A stretch of DNA of 64,000 bases from Phycisphaerales bacterium (lineage in GTDB: Bacteria > Planctomycetota > Phycisphaerae > Phycisphaerales > JAGLTS01): NCBI GenBank assembly GCA_023135165.1, contig JAGLTS010000016.1, positions 37,180 through 101,179 of the forward strand, read 5' to 3'. Shown piece after piece: positions 25,816 to 35,229 of this stretch. The position numbers and the translations under genes were made by a program. Below the pieces are notes generated by a model, which had not been told where the DNA came from, did not search any database, and saw nothing but the letters and a program-made list of their open reading frames with translations. Position 1 is the first letter of the stretch. Each line of letters opens with the position of its first letter.

Positions 25816-26277
25816 GTGAGTTGGATTTGGCCGAGTTTTGTCGATCGGGAGTTACCGCTGACGCGTGAGCAGCGCAGGGCGATCGACCGCGATGCGTGGA
25901 AGATGTGGTTCAGAAACAGGTGGAACTTCATCCTGTATATGTTGGTGCCGATCAGCTACGTCCTGGCGCTCCCGCTGCTCCGCGATGCAGCGGGCATGCT
26001 GGCCGGCACGCTCGGGGCAGACGGCTTGGGCCAACGCATGGTGCGGGCGGGCGTCGTGATCCTTCTTCCTGCGGCATGCTTTGTGCTGGCAGGGGCCGTG
26101 TTGCAGCGCTGGCGCTTCGCGCCATGCGTGTATGAGGCGACGCGCAGGCATGGTTGCGATGTCTGCACGCGATGCGGCTACTGGCTGCGCGGCTTGGATG
26201 ATGATGCTCAGCGATGCCCCGAGTGCGGCGCGCGGCGCGAGCCGATGCCGGTACTACCGTTGGAGGGCGACGGCTGA
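25816..26277 (+). CDS. Two-helix membrane protein with C-terminal zinc ribbon
   Basis: A 153-residue hypothetical protein. Two membrane helices (about 38-55 and 75-95) are followed by a cytoplasmic zinc ribbon: CTRC and CPEC motifs separated by about 17 residues with the planctomycete-typical GYWLRGL between them. No enzymatic motif is seen. GTG 25816 has GGAGG about ten bases upstream. It lies 67 bases after the QmoC-like gene on the same strand and may be read with that operon, but a functional link is not shown. Confidence 0.7.
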   Translation: MSWIWPSFVDRELPLTREQRRAIDRDAWKMWFRNRWNFILYMLVPISYVLALPLLRDAAGMLAGTLGADGLGQRMVRAGVVILLPAACFVLAGAVLQRWRFAPCVYEATRRHGCDVCTRCGYWLRGLDDDAQRCPECGARREPMPVLPLEGDG

Positions 26278-26342
26278 TCGGTTGCGTATGCCAGCGCGTC
26301 TGTTGCATGCCGTTGTTCGCCGCTTCGACACAACTGTATGCC

Positions 26343-27494
26343 TCACTTGCCGACCGGCACAAGGACGAATCGCGGCCAGTACAAAGAACGTGCGCCTGGC
26401 TGCGTGAATAGATCGCCGAATTCGAAGCTGTTCGTGGCATACGTGACGAGGAGGTCCGCAGCGTCTGGACCGACCAACGCCGGGTGAGCTTTTGCCGCGT
26501 ACACGAATGCTCGCGGACCATCCGACTCAGGTGGACGGTAGACGACGACTGGCGAACTCCACGGGCCTGTGAGCGCTGGTGCGGTACGGAGTCCGATCGT
26601 CGATGCGCCAAAGCCGTAGCTCGCGACGTGGATGAACGCTCCGCTGCGCTCGTCCCAATGGAGCGAGCACTCGCTTCCCGCATCGTTCAGAACGAACGCT
26701 GGACCGTCTGCCCCAAGCGAGGATTCCGGGACCCACCCTCGCTCCTCACCCGCCCACCACTCGGCGCGGCTGACATCACCTTGTGCAAGCAGGTTCGTCG
26801 GGTAGCGAACGAGCGCGCCCGCGTGCGTTCCTTCTTGACGGATGGCTACAGCAACGATGTACGCGCCGTCTTGGACTACAGCCGTTGCGGGAACGGCATC
26901 GAAAGTGCTCGGAGCGATATCGACAACGCGCGGGCTCCACATTTCCGGCGACGCATCTGGATCGTTGATCACAGCGACGGCATAGCCCGCGCTCGCAAAG
27001 CCAAGACCCTGGCCCGGTGTCGCCACGATCGCGTAAAGGAAGATGACCAGCGGCCCTTCGTCGAGCCGAATCCCATGCCCGGGCCAGTACCAGCGTTCCC
27101 CTCGCTCCGGAAAGAACGATGCGGGCGAACCATCACTGTCCTGTCGCCAGTGGAACGTCATCGACGCGGTGCGCGGGTCCTCCCCCGTCTGGATCGCGAC
27201 CGTATTTCTTACCATTTCGGACTCCGAGCGCACGTGGGCGTTCGACTTGGCGATGAACGTGTCACCGAAGAGCCAAACCGTGCGACCGTTGCCGATCGGA
27301 ACCGAAAGTGCGGCATCGGCCCCGAGCCAACGCGGGTCCCGGTGAAAAAGCACCTCGGCTTCCGTGAACGCGTGTCCCGTTGGACGGCTCGGCGTAGGGC
27401 GCGATGCCGAGCAGGCGATGGCCGACAGTGTTATGAGGATCAACGTGAGCCGAGCGGCCATCCCGCATTGATTGTCTGTGGTCTGCAGCTTCAT
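26343..27494 (-). CDS. Putative lipoprotein with DUF4185-like beta-propeller
   Basis: A 383-residue secreted protein. The N-terminus holds a lipoprotein signal (LILITLSAIAC), so the mature protein starts at that Cys. The body is rich in Trp, Gly and Asp and contains NGRTVWLFGDTFI, VRNTVAIQTGEDP and ALTGPWSSPVVVYR segments typical of five-bladed propellers of the DUF4185 / glycosyl-hydrolase-related kind. Catalytic acids cannot be assigned. The start is uncertain: ATG 27494 was taken; a TTG at 27515 and an ATG at 27461 are alternatives and none has a good ribosome site. It is on the opposite strand to its left neighbours and stands alone. Confidence 0.7.
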   Translation of the reverse strand: MKLQTTDNQCGMAARLTLILITLSAIACSASRPTPSRPTGHAFTEAEVLFHRDPRWLGADAALSVPIGNGRTVWLFGDTFIAKSNAHVRSESEMVRNTVAIQTGEDPRTASMTFHWRQDSDGSPASFFPERGERWYWPGHGIRLDEGPLVIFLYAIVATPGQGLGFASAGYAVAVINDPDASPEMWSPRVVDIAPSTFDAVPATAVVQDGAYIVAVAIRQEGTHAGALVRYPTNLLAQGDVSRAEWWAGEERGWVPESSLGADGPAFVLNDAGSECSLHWDERSGAFIHVASYGFGASTIGLRTAPALTGPWSSPVVVYRPPESDGPRAFVYAAKAHPALVGPDAADLLVTYATNSFEFGDLFTQPGARSLYWPRFVLVPVGK

Positions 27495-27745
27495 TCGAGG
27501 ACACTTTCTTCTCAAGCAGCTAACAGTTGATTGAACAGTTCAGCATAGCGGGGCCGATGCCGTGCTGATCGGAAAGGCAAACGCCGTGCCGATGGCGCTC
27601 AGGGCAAGCGACGATCCCCGCTTTTCCATCGCCTGTGTGCCTCAGTCAAGCATTGCTCGCGGGTCGCAGCGAAGTGGGGTCCCCTGGAGTGAAGCGCCGG
27701 TTCAAACTGGCAGGCAACTGGCGGAAGTTCGAACGGATCGCAAAT

Positions 27746-27779
27746 GCAAGAAGCCACCGCGTTTGCGGTGGCTTCTTGC
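27746..27779 (-). terminator. Perfect 15-bp hairpin downstream of tRNA-Pro
   Basis: The arms 27746-27760 and 27765-27779 are perfectly complementary over 15 bases with a 4-base loop. On the minus strand it lies eight bases after the tRNA 3' end, where a terminator is expected. The following T-run is weak (ATTTG), so it may also act as a processing or stability structure. Confidence 0.55.
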
Positions 27780-27787
27780 GGCTAAAG

Positions 27788-27861
27788 TCGGGGTGAGAGG
27801 ATTTGAACCTCCGACCTCCTCGTCCCGAACGAGGCGCGCTACCAAGCTGCGCTACACCCCG
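27788..27861 (-). tRNA. tRNA-Pro (anticodon CGG)
   Basis: A 74-base cloverleaf on the minus strand. The acceptor arms CGGGGTG (27855-27861) and CACCCCG (27789-27795) pair fully, the discriminator base is A, and the anticodon arm is CCTCG-TTCGGGA-CGAGG, giving anticodon CGG for the Pro codon CCG. The T loop is TTCAAAT. CCA is not encoded. Open frames across it are artefacts. Confidence 0.95.
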
Positions 27862-27918
27862 AAACCTCATCGGCATTGTAGCAACTCCGGGCAGGATGTG
27901 GGGCTGCGCTGAATTAGG

Positions 27919-28956
27919 TCACGTCGGCGGCTGAACGCGGCAGATGCAGTCGAAGACCTCTCCGCCCATCCGGTGGGCCACGTGCGAATCCTTGATCGTG
28001 GCCAAATACCAAGTCTCACACGTCAGGCGAGCGGACCAATTGCTCTCGACAGCCCGGCCCATGCCCTCGAAGACGACCAGATCGGCCGATGCCGATGCCT
28101 CCGCCAGCTCATCACTCACGGCTGTCAGGTCCAGTATCGGCGCGGAAGTGCCGGTCGCCACCACGCGCAGCCGGCCGGTCCGCAGCAGGCGATCCGTCAG
28201 GTCGTCAAGCTCGCGGACACGGCTGCACAGCTCGATCAACTCATCGAACGTGATGTCGTTGAGCGCCGGGCCGGAGTTGGCGGCGAGGATCACCTCCACA
28301 TCGTTGCGGGCCAACTCGCGCGCCAGGGGCAGCATGCCCAGCACCACATCCGGGCCAGCGTTGTCGACAAACAGCACGGCACGCCGCCAGCCCGTCAAGG
28401 TAATTGCAGGCAAGTCATCAACCAGCCAGGGCCGGGGCTTGACCTCATCGAGGATCGTGTCGAACGGGACGATCCGGTCCTCGCTGAAGCGTTTCGCGGC
28501 TTCGGTCGCTCCCATGTCGAAGATGTTGCCTGCGAAGATGCCGCGGACGATCTCTTCAGGCCGTTCGCCCGCACCCAGCGCATCGAGGCTTCGCAGTCGA
28601 TCGGGCAGGATCTGCAGCGACCGATCGTTCTCACGCTGCTTCAGCGACTGGAACGGATCGCGCATCCCTGCGGCGCGTAGCGCATCCGTTCGAATCGCGT
28701 CCATGATGCCGATGTCGAGCCGATCGCCGAATGCACGGGGATCACCTGCGAGTCGGTCGAGACTGGTGCTGAGCGAGGTGCGAAGTTGACCGCACTGAGC
28801 GTGGCTGAATCCCGCCTTCAGCGCCGCCTCTTGCACGGTGTCGATGTGACTTCGGAACGACTCGATCCAGTGCGACCGGCCAACCTGATCGGTGAGCAGA
28901 TCCCACTCGCAGGCGCGGTACGCTGCCGGGTCGGCAAGTTGTGAAAAGACAGCCAT
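27919..28956 (-). CDS. DUF89 / ARMT1-like damage-control phosphatase
   Basis: A 345-residue metal-dependent phosphatase of the DUF89 family. The C-terminal half carries the family motifs: VLFVDNAGPDVVLGMLP (metal-binding Asp and Asn), ILAANSGPALNDITFDEL, and VVFEGMGRAVE near the end. The N-terminal half is helical. Characterised members remove phosphate from damaged or excess phosphometabolites such as sugar phosphates or 4'-phosphopantetheine; the substrate here cannot be told. It lies between the tRNA-Pro and the OmpA-family gene, same strand as both, 89 bases downstream of the latter. Confidence 0.87.
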   Translation of the reverse strand: MAVFSQLADPAAYRACEWDLLTDQVGRSHWIESFRSHIDTVQEAALKAGFSHAQCGQLRTSLSTSLDRLAGDPRAFGDRLDIGIMDAIRTDALRAAGMRDPFQSLKQRENDRSLQILPDRLRSLDALGAGERPEEIVRGIFAGNIFDMGATEAAKRFSEDRIVPFDTILDEVKPRPWLVDDLPAITLTGWRRAVLFVDNAGPDVVLGMLPLARELARNDVEVILAANSGPALNDITFDELIELCSRVRELDDLTDRLLRTGRLRVVATGTSAPILDLTAVSDELAEASASADLVVFEGMGRAVESNWSARLTCETWYLATIKDSHVAHRMGGEVFDCICRVQPPT

Positions 28957-29045
28957 ACACGTCGCACGTTGGTGGAAGTGTGATGCACCGGCGCGGGCAG
29001 CAAGCGCAGTGCTGCCTCCGCCAGGACTGGCATCAGTCGGCGGGG

Positions 29046-29738
29046 TTACTTGGCCAGGACGACGATCTCGACGCGGCGGGAAGCTTCTTTGGTCGCGCGC
29101 GTGCGTGTATCGCCGAAGCCGCCGATGTATATCCTTGCGCCGTCAACACCTTTGGTCGCGAGGTACGCCTTCACCGCCATCGCGCGCTCGGCGCTGAGTC
29201 GATCGTTGGTTTTCCAGGCCGACTTGCTGATCGGGTCGGTGTCGGTGTGGCCCTCGATACGGATGTTGTGCCCGGCATAGGTCGTATTCAGCACATGGGC
29301 GATGCGGTCGAGCGTCCGCTTGGCAGCGGAGCGGAGCGTGGCCGAACCTGATGCGAAGAGCACATCGCCCGCCACTTCCGCAACGACCTCGCCGGGGCGA
29401 GTTGTGCCGCTCACGCCTTTGATTCCCTCGAAACCAGTCCTCGGGCGTGCCCGCTGCTCGTCCAGCTCGGTCCGGAGTTTGTTGTTTTCATCCACGACCG
29501 CTTGTGCTCGCCGGACAGCCTGGTCGCGCTGATCGACCGCCGCTGCGAGTTCGTACTTGAGCCGCTCGTTGGCGTCGAGGTACTCCTGATTCTCCGCTTC
29601 GAGCAGGGCGGTGGTCTGCGCCGAGTTGTCCGCGCAGCCGCCCGTGCCGAGACAGAGGACCACAGCGACCACTGCTCCCGCCAGTCCCTTGATGATGGGC
29701 CTGATCGCGCCCACCCCATCCACGCCAATCCTTGTCAT
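29046..29738 (-). CDS. OmpA/Pal-family peptidoglycan-binding lipoprotein
   Basis: A 230-residue lipoprotein. The signal ends at a lipobox (LGTGGC, Cys near residue 33). A coiled coil follows (about 45-90, ENQEYLDANERLKYEL), then an OmpA domain at about 115-230 with DVLFASGSATLRSAA, IRIEGHTDTDPI and NDRLSAERAMAVKAYL, which contain the residues that hold the diaminopimelate of peptidoglycan. It should tie a membrane to the cell wall. ATG 29738 has AAGGAA eight bases upstream; a longer frame upstream has no such site. It is the next gene after pilD on this strand, 94 bases apart. Confidence 0.88.
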   Translation of the reverse strand: MTRIGVDGVGAIRPIIKGLAGAVVAVVLCLGTGGCADNSAQTTALLEAENQEYLDANERLKYELAAAVDQRDQAVRRAQAVVDENNKLRTELDEQRARPRTGFEGIKGVSGTTRPGEVVAEVAGDVLFASGSATLRSAAKRTLDRIAHVLNTTYAGHNIRIEGHTDTDPISKSAWKTNDRLSAERAMAVKAYLATKGVDGARIYIGGFGDTRTRATKEASRRVEIVVLAK

Positions 29739-29832
29739 GGGTTGATTCCTTTCCGGTTCGTCGCGAGAACCTCCGTGTGCCGACGCTGATTTCACTCGCC
29801 CCGCACGCGTTTGTAAAGCATACCCGCGAACT

Positions 29833-31191
29833 TCACGGGAGGTTGACCGTTCTGTGGAGCAAGGTGCTGAGGAGTTGCTCGTACTCTGGTTTTGCGAGCA
29901 TCACGATGATGATGCCCAGCGCGAGGAATGGGCCGTAGGGCAAGGGTTTGCGCATCGAGGTGAAGAGCCGGGCCGGGCCGAGGATGCCCACGGCGTAGGC
30001 GATGCCGAGGAACGGGGCTGCGAAGAAGAAGGTGAGAATCGGGTCAACCCAGCCCAGGACGGCCCCGACCGCCGCCATCATGTGGACATCGCCCAGGCCC
30101 ATCGCCTCCTTGTCGAAGGCGAGCGATCCGAGGATCCGCGTGCCCCACACAGCCCCGCCTCCGACCAGATACCCCAGCATGGACCCGCCGACCGCCATGA
30201 GCCAGGCGGGTGGCTCGCCGGACCATCCCAGTCGCGTGCCAACCTGCCACGCTAGCATCATCAGACCCAGACACGGGGCGAGGAAGAGCAGCTCCCGCAC
30301 CATCTCACGCCGAACGTGTGGATACGCAGCCGGGTCAAAGGCACCGTCATCAGCCAAGTCCATCGGTCGGGCTGGAGCGTGCGCCTGCTCAGCTTCGGCA
30401 GGCACGGACGACGCAGCCTCGTCATCCTCACCCCGCTCTGTCGCCACACGTGCCCGCTCCTGCTGTTCCCACTCGTCGTAATCCTCGAAACTGTGTCGCA
30501 GCAAGCCCGCTTTCAGAAGCATGATCCCGATCGCCAGCCCGGCGCAGCCCGCAAGCGCGACCGCCAGCCACATCCAACTCGTCGCGGGCACGAGAGCCCA
30601 CCTTCCCGGATCATCCCACCCATGCCAGGCAGTGAGTCGGTTGTGCGTGAAAGTCTCCGTTACGTTGGCGATCAGACCGACGATCGTCACCACCCACGGG
30701 ATCTCAAGCGGGATGATGAAGTGACGTGCATCGATCAGCGTCATCGCAACGAGCGAGGCGATGAGCACAGCGTGTGCGACGAACATCGGCCAGGATCCGA
30801 GCCAGCCGACCCCTCGCGCCGTTGCCCACTCCGGAGCGCGCGAGCCGAGCACGACCGCGTCCGTCGGAACCATGTAATACAGCACGAAAAGCGATGCCAG
30901 CAGCAGACCGACGACCAACTCGACGATCGGATACTCGATGCTGATCTTCGCGCGACAGAATCTGCACCGGCCGCCGAGCGCGATCCAGCCCAGTACGGGA
31001 AAGTTCTCGCGCCACGTCAGCTTCGTCTCGCACGACGGGCAGCGCGACGCCGGCCGAACCACGCTCATCCCGCGCGGCAGCCGATACACCAGCACATTGA
31101 TGAAACTCCCCACGCAACATCCGAAGGCGAACACGAACGCCAGCACTGGGATGTGCAGAAGAAGCTGAGGATCGACCAGCGCGCACGTCAA
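29833..31191 (-). CDS. pilD: Type IV prepilin peptidase (A24 family)
   Basis: A 452-residue membrane aspartic protease that cleaves and methylates prepilins. The N-terminal GCCVGSFINVLVYRLPRG and the two CxxC pairs (CPSC, CRFC) form the methylase/zinc region. The catalytic Asp are in LIDARHFIIP and GLGDVHMMAAVG. Typical enzymes have about 260-290 residues; here a roughly 120-residue acidic, Ala-rich cytoplasmic loop lies between the two catalytic Asp. The TTG start overlaps the xseB stop (TTGA), so translation is coupled. A pseudopilin-like substrate is encoded at 50811. Confidence 0.9.
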   Translation of the reverse strand: MTCALVDPQLLLHIPVLAFVFAFGCCVGSFINVLVYRLPRGMSVVRPASRCPSCETKLTWRENFPVLGWIALGGRCRFCRAKISIEYPIVELVVGLLLASLFVLYYMVPTDAVVLGSRAPEWATARGVGWLGSWPMFVAHAVLIASLVAMTLIDARHFIIPLEIPWVVTIVGLIANVTETFTHNRLTAWHGWDDPGRWALVPATSWMWLAVALAGCAGLAIGIMLLKAGLLRHSFEDYDEWEQQERARVATERGEDDEAASSVPAEAEQAHAPARPMDLADDGAFDPAAYPHVRREMVRELLFLAPCLGLMMLAWQVGTRLGWSGEPPAWLMAVGGSMLGYLVGGGAVWGTRILGSLAFDKEAMGLGDVHMMAAVGAVLGWVDPILTFFFAAPFLGIAYAVGILGPARLFTSMRKPLPYGPFLALGIIIVMLAKPEYEQLLSTLLHRTVNLP

Positions 31192-31472
31192 GTCGAAGGC
31201 TCCTCCCCGGCGGACGAGTCGGCGGGCTTTGTATCCAACGCGGCGGGCGCCGCGGCGAGCTGCTTGGTGAGTTCCTCAACTCGCTGCTCGCAACGATCCA
31301 GGACCGCTCGGCAGTGCGTGATGAGTTCCATCCCACGCTCGTACTCGGCGATGCTCTCCTCCAGGCCCACCTCGCCGGACTCAACTCGCTCCATGATCGA
31401 CTCAAGCTGGTCGATGCCCTGCTCGAATGTCAGGTCCTTCTCGATCTTGGGCTTGCTCTTGCTCTTGGCCAT
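31188..31472 (-). CDS. xseB: Exodeoxyribonuclease VII small subunit
   Basis: A 94-residue XseB. The core LTFEQGIDQLESIMERVESG (first part) followed by ESIAEYERGMELITHCRAVLD is the normal two-helix XseB fold, with a basic N-terminus and a variable acidic tail. It binds XseA to form exonuclease VII, which degrades single-stranded DNA. It begins nine bases after the xseA stop and its own stop overlaps the pilD start. Confidence 0.95.
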   Translation of the reverse strand: MAKSKSKPKIEKDLTFEQGIDQLESIMERVESGEVGLEESIAEYERGMELITHCRAVLDRCEQRVEELTKQLAAAPAALDTKPADSSAGEEPST

Positions 31473-31481
31473 GCGCTGAAT

Positions 31482-33020
31482 CTACTCCAGTGGATCGAAG
31501 AGGTCCATTTGCCCCGACTCGTCGGCTTGCCGGGACGGCTGTGGTGCTGGCCGGCGCGGTGGCGTCGCAGGCCCCGGTGCTTGCGGCGAATCGCTCAAAC
31601 CCCGCACGACCGACTCGATCACGCCGTCTGCCAGGTGCGTCCGCAGCACATCCGACGGCTTGACATTGCGAACGGAGCGAATCGCCCTGCCTGAGGCGTC
31701 CAGCGTGTAGCTGTACCCTCGACTGAGCACGTTGGCCGGCCCGCTGAGCGTAAGTTGCCTCTCAAGCGCTCCGGCGCGTTCCGTAGCGAGGGAGAGCCGG
31801 CTCCGCACAGCACGCTGCAAACGCGCTGCCAGTGAATCGACCGTGCGACCGGCTTCATCCACCGCCCGCTTCGGCTGCATCAACCGCAGCCTCGCTGTGA
31901 GCTGCGTCAGTGTCAGCGACCCATCGTGTGCCCGGTGTCGCAGCGCCGACGCCAGCCGACGCGAGCGGTGGTCCATCGCAAGGCGAGCTTCTCGCACACG
32001 CGCCGCCGGCTCGGCAAACGCGCGGTGTCTCGTCACGCCCAGCAACCGTTGTCGTTCGTGTCGAATCGTTCCGGTCAGCGACCGTTCCAATCGTGCGCCA
32101 AGCAGGCTGAGCTGCTCACGCAACGGTTCACGGTCAGGCGTCACGCGCATCGCAGCCTGCGTCGGCGTAGCGGCACGCTCATCGGCGACAAGTTCCGCGA
32201 TCGTCGTGTCCGTCTCATGACCGATCGCTGCAACGACCGGCACACGGCACCGGAAAAGCGCATCAGCGACGATACGCTCGTTGAACGCCCACAGGTCCTC
32301 CATCGAACCCCCGCCTCGCGTCAGGATCACCGCGTCGATCCGCAGCGCTTCATGCCTTTCGCTCAGGGCTGCAATCGCCTGGGCGATCTCGCCCGCCGCT
32401 TTGTCACCCTGCACACGCACATCGACGAGCGCCGCATCGACGGCAGGGCATCGGCGACGCATCGTATCCAATACGTCCTGCAGCGCCGCGCCGCTTCGAC
32501 TCGTCACGATCGCGATGCGCCTGGGAAACGTCGGCAGCGGTTTCTTCCGCCGCAGGTCGAAGTAGCCCGCACGGCGCAATTCCTCGCAAAGCTGCTGATA
32601 CGCAAGCTCCAGCGCGCCCGCCCCGATCGGCTCGATCTTGCTGACGTAAAGCTGCGTCTTGCCCTGCTTGGGGTAATGCTCCACACGCCCGGTGAGCACC
32701 ACTTCCATCCCGTTCCGCATCGGGAACTTCACCGTGCGGGCGACGCTCGCAAACGCGACGCAGTTCACCACAGCCTCGGCGTCTTTCAGATCGAAATACC
32801 AGTGCGCGCGGTCGCGCAGCCCGGACACCTCACCCACGACCCGCACCGGACGAGGCAGGTGGTCCTTGAGCGTCTCATCGATCAGTCGGCAAAGCTGCGA
32901 GACGGTCAACCGGTCCGCTTCGATCAGCGATCCGTACTTCGCACGTTCGCGCCGACCCCCATGACCCCTGCCGGCCTTCGGGCCGACCATCTTGTTCGGG
33001 TCAAAAGGAAGCCTCGCCAT
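31482..33020 (-). CDS. xseA: Exodeoxyribonuclease VII large subunit
   Basis: A 512-residue catalytic subunit of exonuclease VII. An OB-fold domain (VRVVGEVSGLRDRAHWYFDLKD, cited in part) occupies about 60-160, and the catalytic domain follows with PRRIAIVTSRSGAALQD, ILTRGGGSMEDLWAFNE and AAIGHETDTTIAELVAD, which hold the conserved Asp, Gly and His residues. A coiled coil region and a Pro-rich tail close it. A basic extension of about 35 residues precedes the OB fold. It is divergent from recG across a 72-base gap and is the first gene of an xseA-xseB-pilD operon. Confidence 0.95.
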   Translation of the reverse strand: MARLPFDPNKMVGPKAGRGHGGRRERAKYGSLIEADRLTVSQLCRLIDETLKDHLPRPVRVVGEVSGLRDRAHWYFDLKDAEAVVNCVAFASVARTVKFPMRNGMEVVLTGRVEHYPKQGKTQLYVSKIEPIGAGALELAYQQLCEELRRAGYFDLRRKKPLPTFPRRIAIVTSRSGAALQDVLDTMRRRCPAVDAALVDVRVQGDKAAGEIAQAIAALSERHEALRIDAVILTRGGGSMEDLWAFNERIVADALFRCRVPVVAAIGHETDTTIAELVADERAATPTQAAMRVTPDREPLREQLSLLGARLERSLTGTIRHERQRLLGVTRHRAFAEPAARVREARLAMDHRSRRLASALRHRAHDGSLTLTQLTARLRLMQPKRAVDEAGRTVDSLAARLQRAVRSRLSLATERAGALERQLTLSGPANVLSRGYSYTLDASGRAIRSVRNVKPSDVLRTHLADGVIESVVRGLSDSPQAPGPATPPRRPAPQPSRQADESGQMDLFDPLE

Positions 33021-33092
33021 GCGTCAAGCATACCCGGACCGAGAACCGCCCGGCACGCCCCGCTCAGCCCGGCCCGGTACGATGACTCCAGT

Positions 33093-35210
33093 ATGGCGGA
33101 GGAACCGATCCAGCTCACGACTCCCATTCATGCGGTGCCCACCGTCACGCCGCAACGTGTGGCGCTGTTCCACAGGCTCGGCATCCGCTCAGTCGCCCAT
33201 CTGCTCTACCACATCCCGACCCGCTACGAGTACCGCCAAGAGGAATCCGACATCGACGGGATCAGCCCGGGCGAACTCGCTGCGGTCCGCGGCATCGTCG
33301 ACGCCACCCGTATCGTCAAGTTCGGTCAGCCCCGCTTCCAGGCGGTCCTGCAAGACGAAACCGGAGCCATCGAACTTATCTGGTTCAACAGCCTGTACCT
33401 CGCCAATCGCATCCACCCCGGCATGTCGCTGCGTGTGCAGGGCAAGGTCGCCATCTACCGCTCGACGCTTCAAATAGTCAACCCGAAGTGGGAAGTGATC
33501 GACCCCGACAGCCCGGTGGATCGGCTCGCATCGCGCCTTCGGCCGATCTATGCAGCGACCGAAGACCTGCCATCCCAAGCGATCGAAGCGGCGGTCGATG
33601 CGGTCCTTGACGACGCGTTGCCGCTCATCGACGATCATTTCACCGATGACTTTCGACGCAAACGCGAACTGCCGCAACTCGCTAACTGCTATCGCACGTT
33701 GCACGATCCCGATGTCAGCCAGGGTCGAGAGGCGGCGGAGATCGCGATCAGCGATGCCCGACGCCGACTCGCCTACGACGAACTGCTGCTGTTGCAGCTC
33801 GGCGTCTCTATGAAGCGTCATCATCTGCGACAAACGCTGGTCGCCCTAGCGCTCACGCATAACGATGCCATCGCCGATCACATCCGCGCACGCTTCCCAT
33901 TCACGCTCACGGCATACCAGCAGGCCTCGGTTGACGAGATCGTCAGCGATATGACGACGGCTGTGCCCATGAACCGTCTGTTGCAAGGAGATGTCGGTTC
34001 GGGAAAAACCGCAGTTGCCCTCTATGCGATGCTTCTCGCCGTTGCTGATCGTCACCAGGCCGTCATGATGGCCCCGACGGAACTGCTCGCTGAACAACAT
34101 CATGCAGTCATCACGCACATGCTGCGCGGGTCCAACGTCCGCATCGGCTTGCTTACGGGCAGCCTCCCCACGCCGCAGCGGCGGTTGCTGGTCCAGCAGT
34201 GTCGATCGGGCGAGATCGACATTGTGATCGGCACGCATGCGCTCCTCACCGGCGATGTTCAGTTCCGCAGCTTGGCGTTGGCGGTCACCGATGAGCAGCA
34301 CCGCTTCGGCGTCGAGCAGCGCGCACAGTTCCGAGTGAAAGCACATGACCGCGCAAATCCGACCGTGCCTCACATCCTTGTGATGACCGCGACACCCATC
34401 CCTCGCACGCTCTCGCTGACCCTCTTCGGCGACCTCGACATCTCCATCATCTCAGGCTTGCCGCCCGGCCGAGTACCGATCACGACGAAGCTGGTCGATT
34501 CATCCAAGCATGATGAGATCTACACCTACGCGAGCAAGCGGATCGAGCAGGGCGATCAGGTCTATGTTGTCCTTCCTGCCATCGACGATTCGCCGACATC
34601 GAGCCTCAAGGCGGTTCGTTCGCATCGCAAACTGCTTGAGGAGACCCACTTCAAGGGCGTGCGCATCGCTGCGGTCCACGGCCAACTCAAGCGCGCGACG
34701 CGCGAGCGCATTATGGACCGGTTCCGTGCGGGCGAGATTCGTGCCATCATCGCCACGACCGTCATCGAGGTCGGCGTCGATGTGCCCAACGCCACCATGA
34801 TGATCGTTGAACATGCGGAACGTTTCGGCCTGGCGCAACTGCACCAACTTCGTGGGCGCATCGGGCGCGGCAGCAAGAACTCCGTGTGCATCCTCGTCGC
34901 CGACCCGACAACTGAGGATGCCGGCGCCAGGCTCGAAGCGATCGTCTCGACAATGGACGGCTTTGTCATCGCCGAGCAGGACCTGCTTATCCGAGGCATG
35001 GGCGAGATCGTCGGCACACGCCAGTCCGGCCTGCCCGACTTCCGCGTCGCACGTCTCCCCGACGACCTGAAGTTGTTACAGCTCGCCCGCCGCGATGCAC
35101 AAGAGTGGATTGAGCGTTCACCAAGACTCGCCAGCCCCGATGAGACACTCTTGCGCAAACGTCTCCTCAAGACCCACGGCGAATCCCTGGGCCTCGCTGA
35201 CGTCGGATAG
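33093..35210 (+). CDS. recG: ATP-dependent DNA helicase RecG
   Basis: A 705-residue branch-migration helicase that remodels stalled forks. The wedge domain (VRGIVDATRIVKFGQPRFQA, cited in part) is near residue 65-160. Helicase motifs follow: LLQGDVGSGKTAVAL (motif I), MMAPTELLAEQH (Ia), DEQHRFGVEQR (motif II in DEQH form), MTATPIPRTL (III), and AIIATTVIEVGVDVP with QLRGRIGRG in the second RecA domain. Length matches the family. ATG 33093 has no clear ribosome site; the open frame extends far upstream over xseA in antisense but that part is not RecG-like. A GC hairpin follows the stop. Confidence 0.95.
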   Translation: MAEEPIQLTTPIHAVPTVTPQRVALFHRLGIRSVAHLLYHIPTRYEYRQEESDIDGISPGELAAVRGIVDATRIVKFGQPRFQAVLQDETGAIELIWFNSLYLANRIHPGMSLRVQGKVAIYRSTLQIVNPKWEVIDPDSPVDRLASRLRPIYAATEDLPSQAIEAAVDAVLDDALPLIDDHFTDDFRRKRELPQLANCYRTLHDPDVSQGREAAEIAISDARRRLAYDELLLLQLGVSMKRHHLRQTLVALALTHNDAIADHIRARFPFTLTAYQQASVDEIVSDMTTAVPMNRLLQGDVGSGKTAVALYAMLLAVADRHQAVMMAPTELLAEQHHAVITHMLRGSNVRIGLLTGSLPTPQRRLLVQQCRSGEIDIVIGTHALLTGDVQFRSLALAVTDEQHRFGVEQRAQFRVKAHDRANPTVPHILVMTATPIPRTLSLTLFGDLDISIISGLPPGRVPITTKLVDSSKHDEIYTYASKRIEQGDQVYVVLPAIDDSPTSSLKAVRSHRKLLEETHFKGVRIAAVHGQLKRATRERIMDRFRAGEIRAIIATTVIEVGVDVPNATMMIVEHAERFGLAQLHQLRGRIGRGSKNSVCILVADPTTEDAGARLEAIVSTMDGFVIAEQDLLIRGMGEIVGTRQSGLPDFRVARLPDDLKLLQLARRDAQEWIERSPRLASPDETLLRKRLLKTHGESLGLADVG

Positions 35211-35212
35211 CC

Positions 35213-35229
35213 GGGCTGCTACGCAGCCC
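35213..35229 (+). terminator. Short GC hairpin after recG
   Basis: GGGCTGC (35213-35219) and GCAGCCC (35223-35229) form a perfect 7-base stem with a TAC loop, starting three bases after the recG stop. There is no T-run, so it may only slow or protect transcripts. Confidence 0.3.

Noticed and set aside
27562..27912. Open frame spanning the tRNA-Pro region
   Set aside because: It is translated from the antisense of the tRNA (the RGFEPPTSSSRTRRATKLRYTP-like string is a well-known tRNA artefact).
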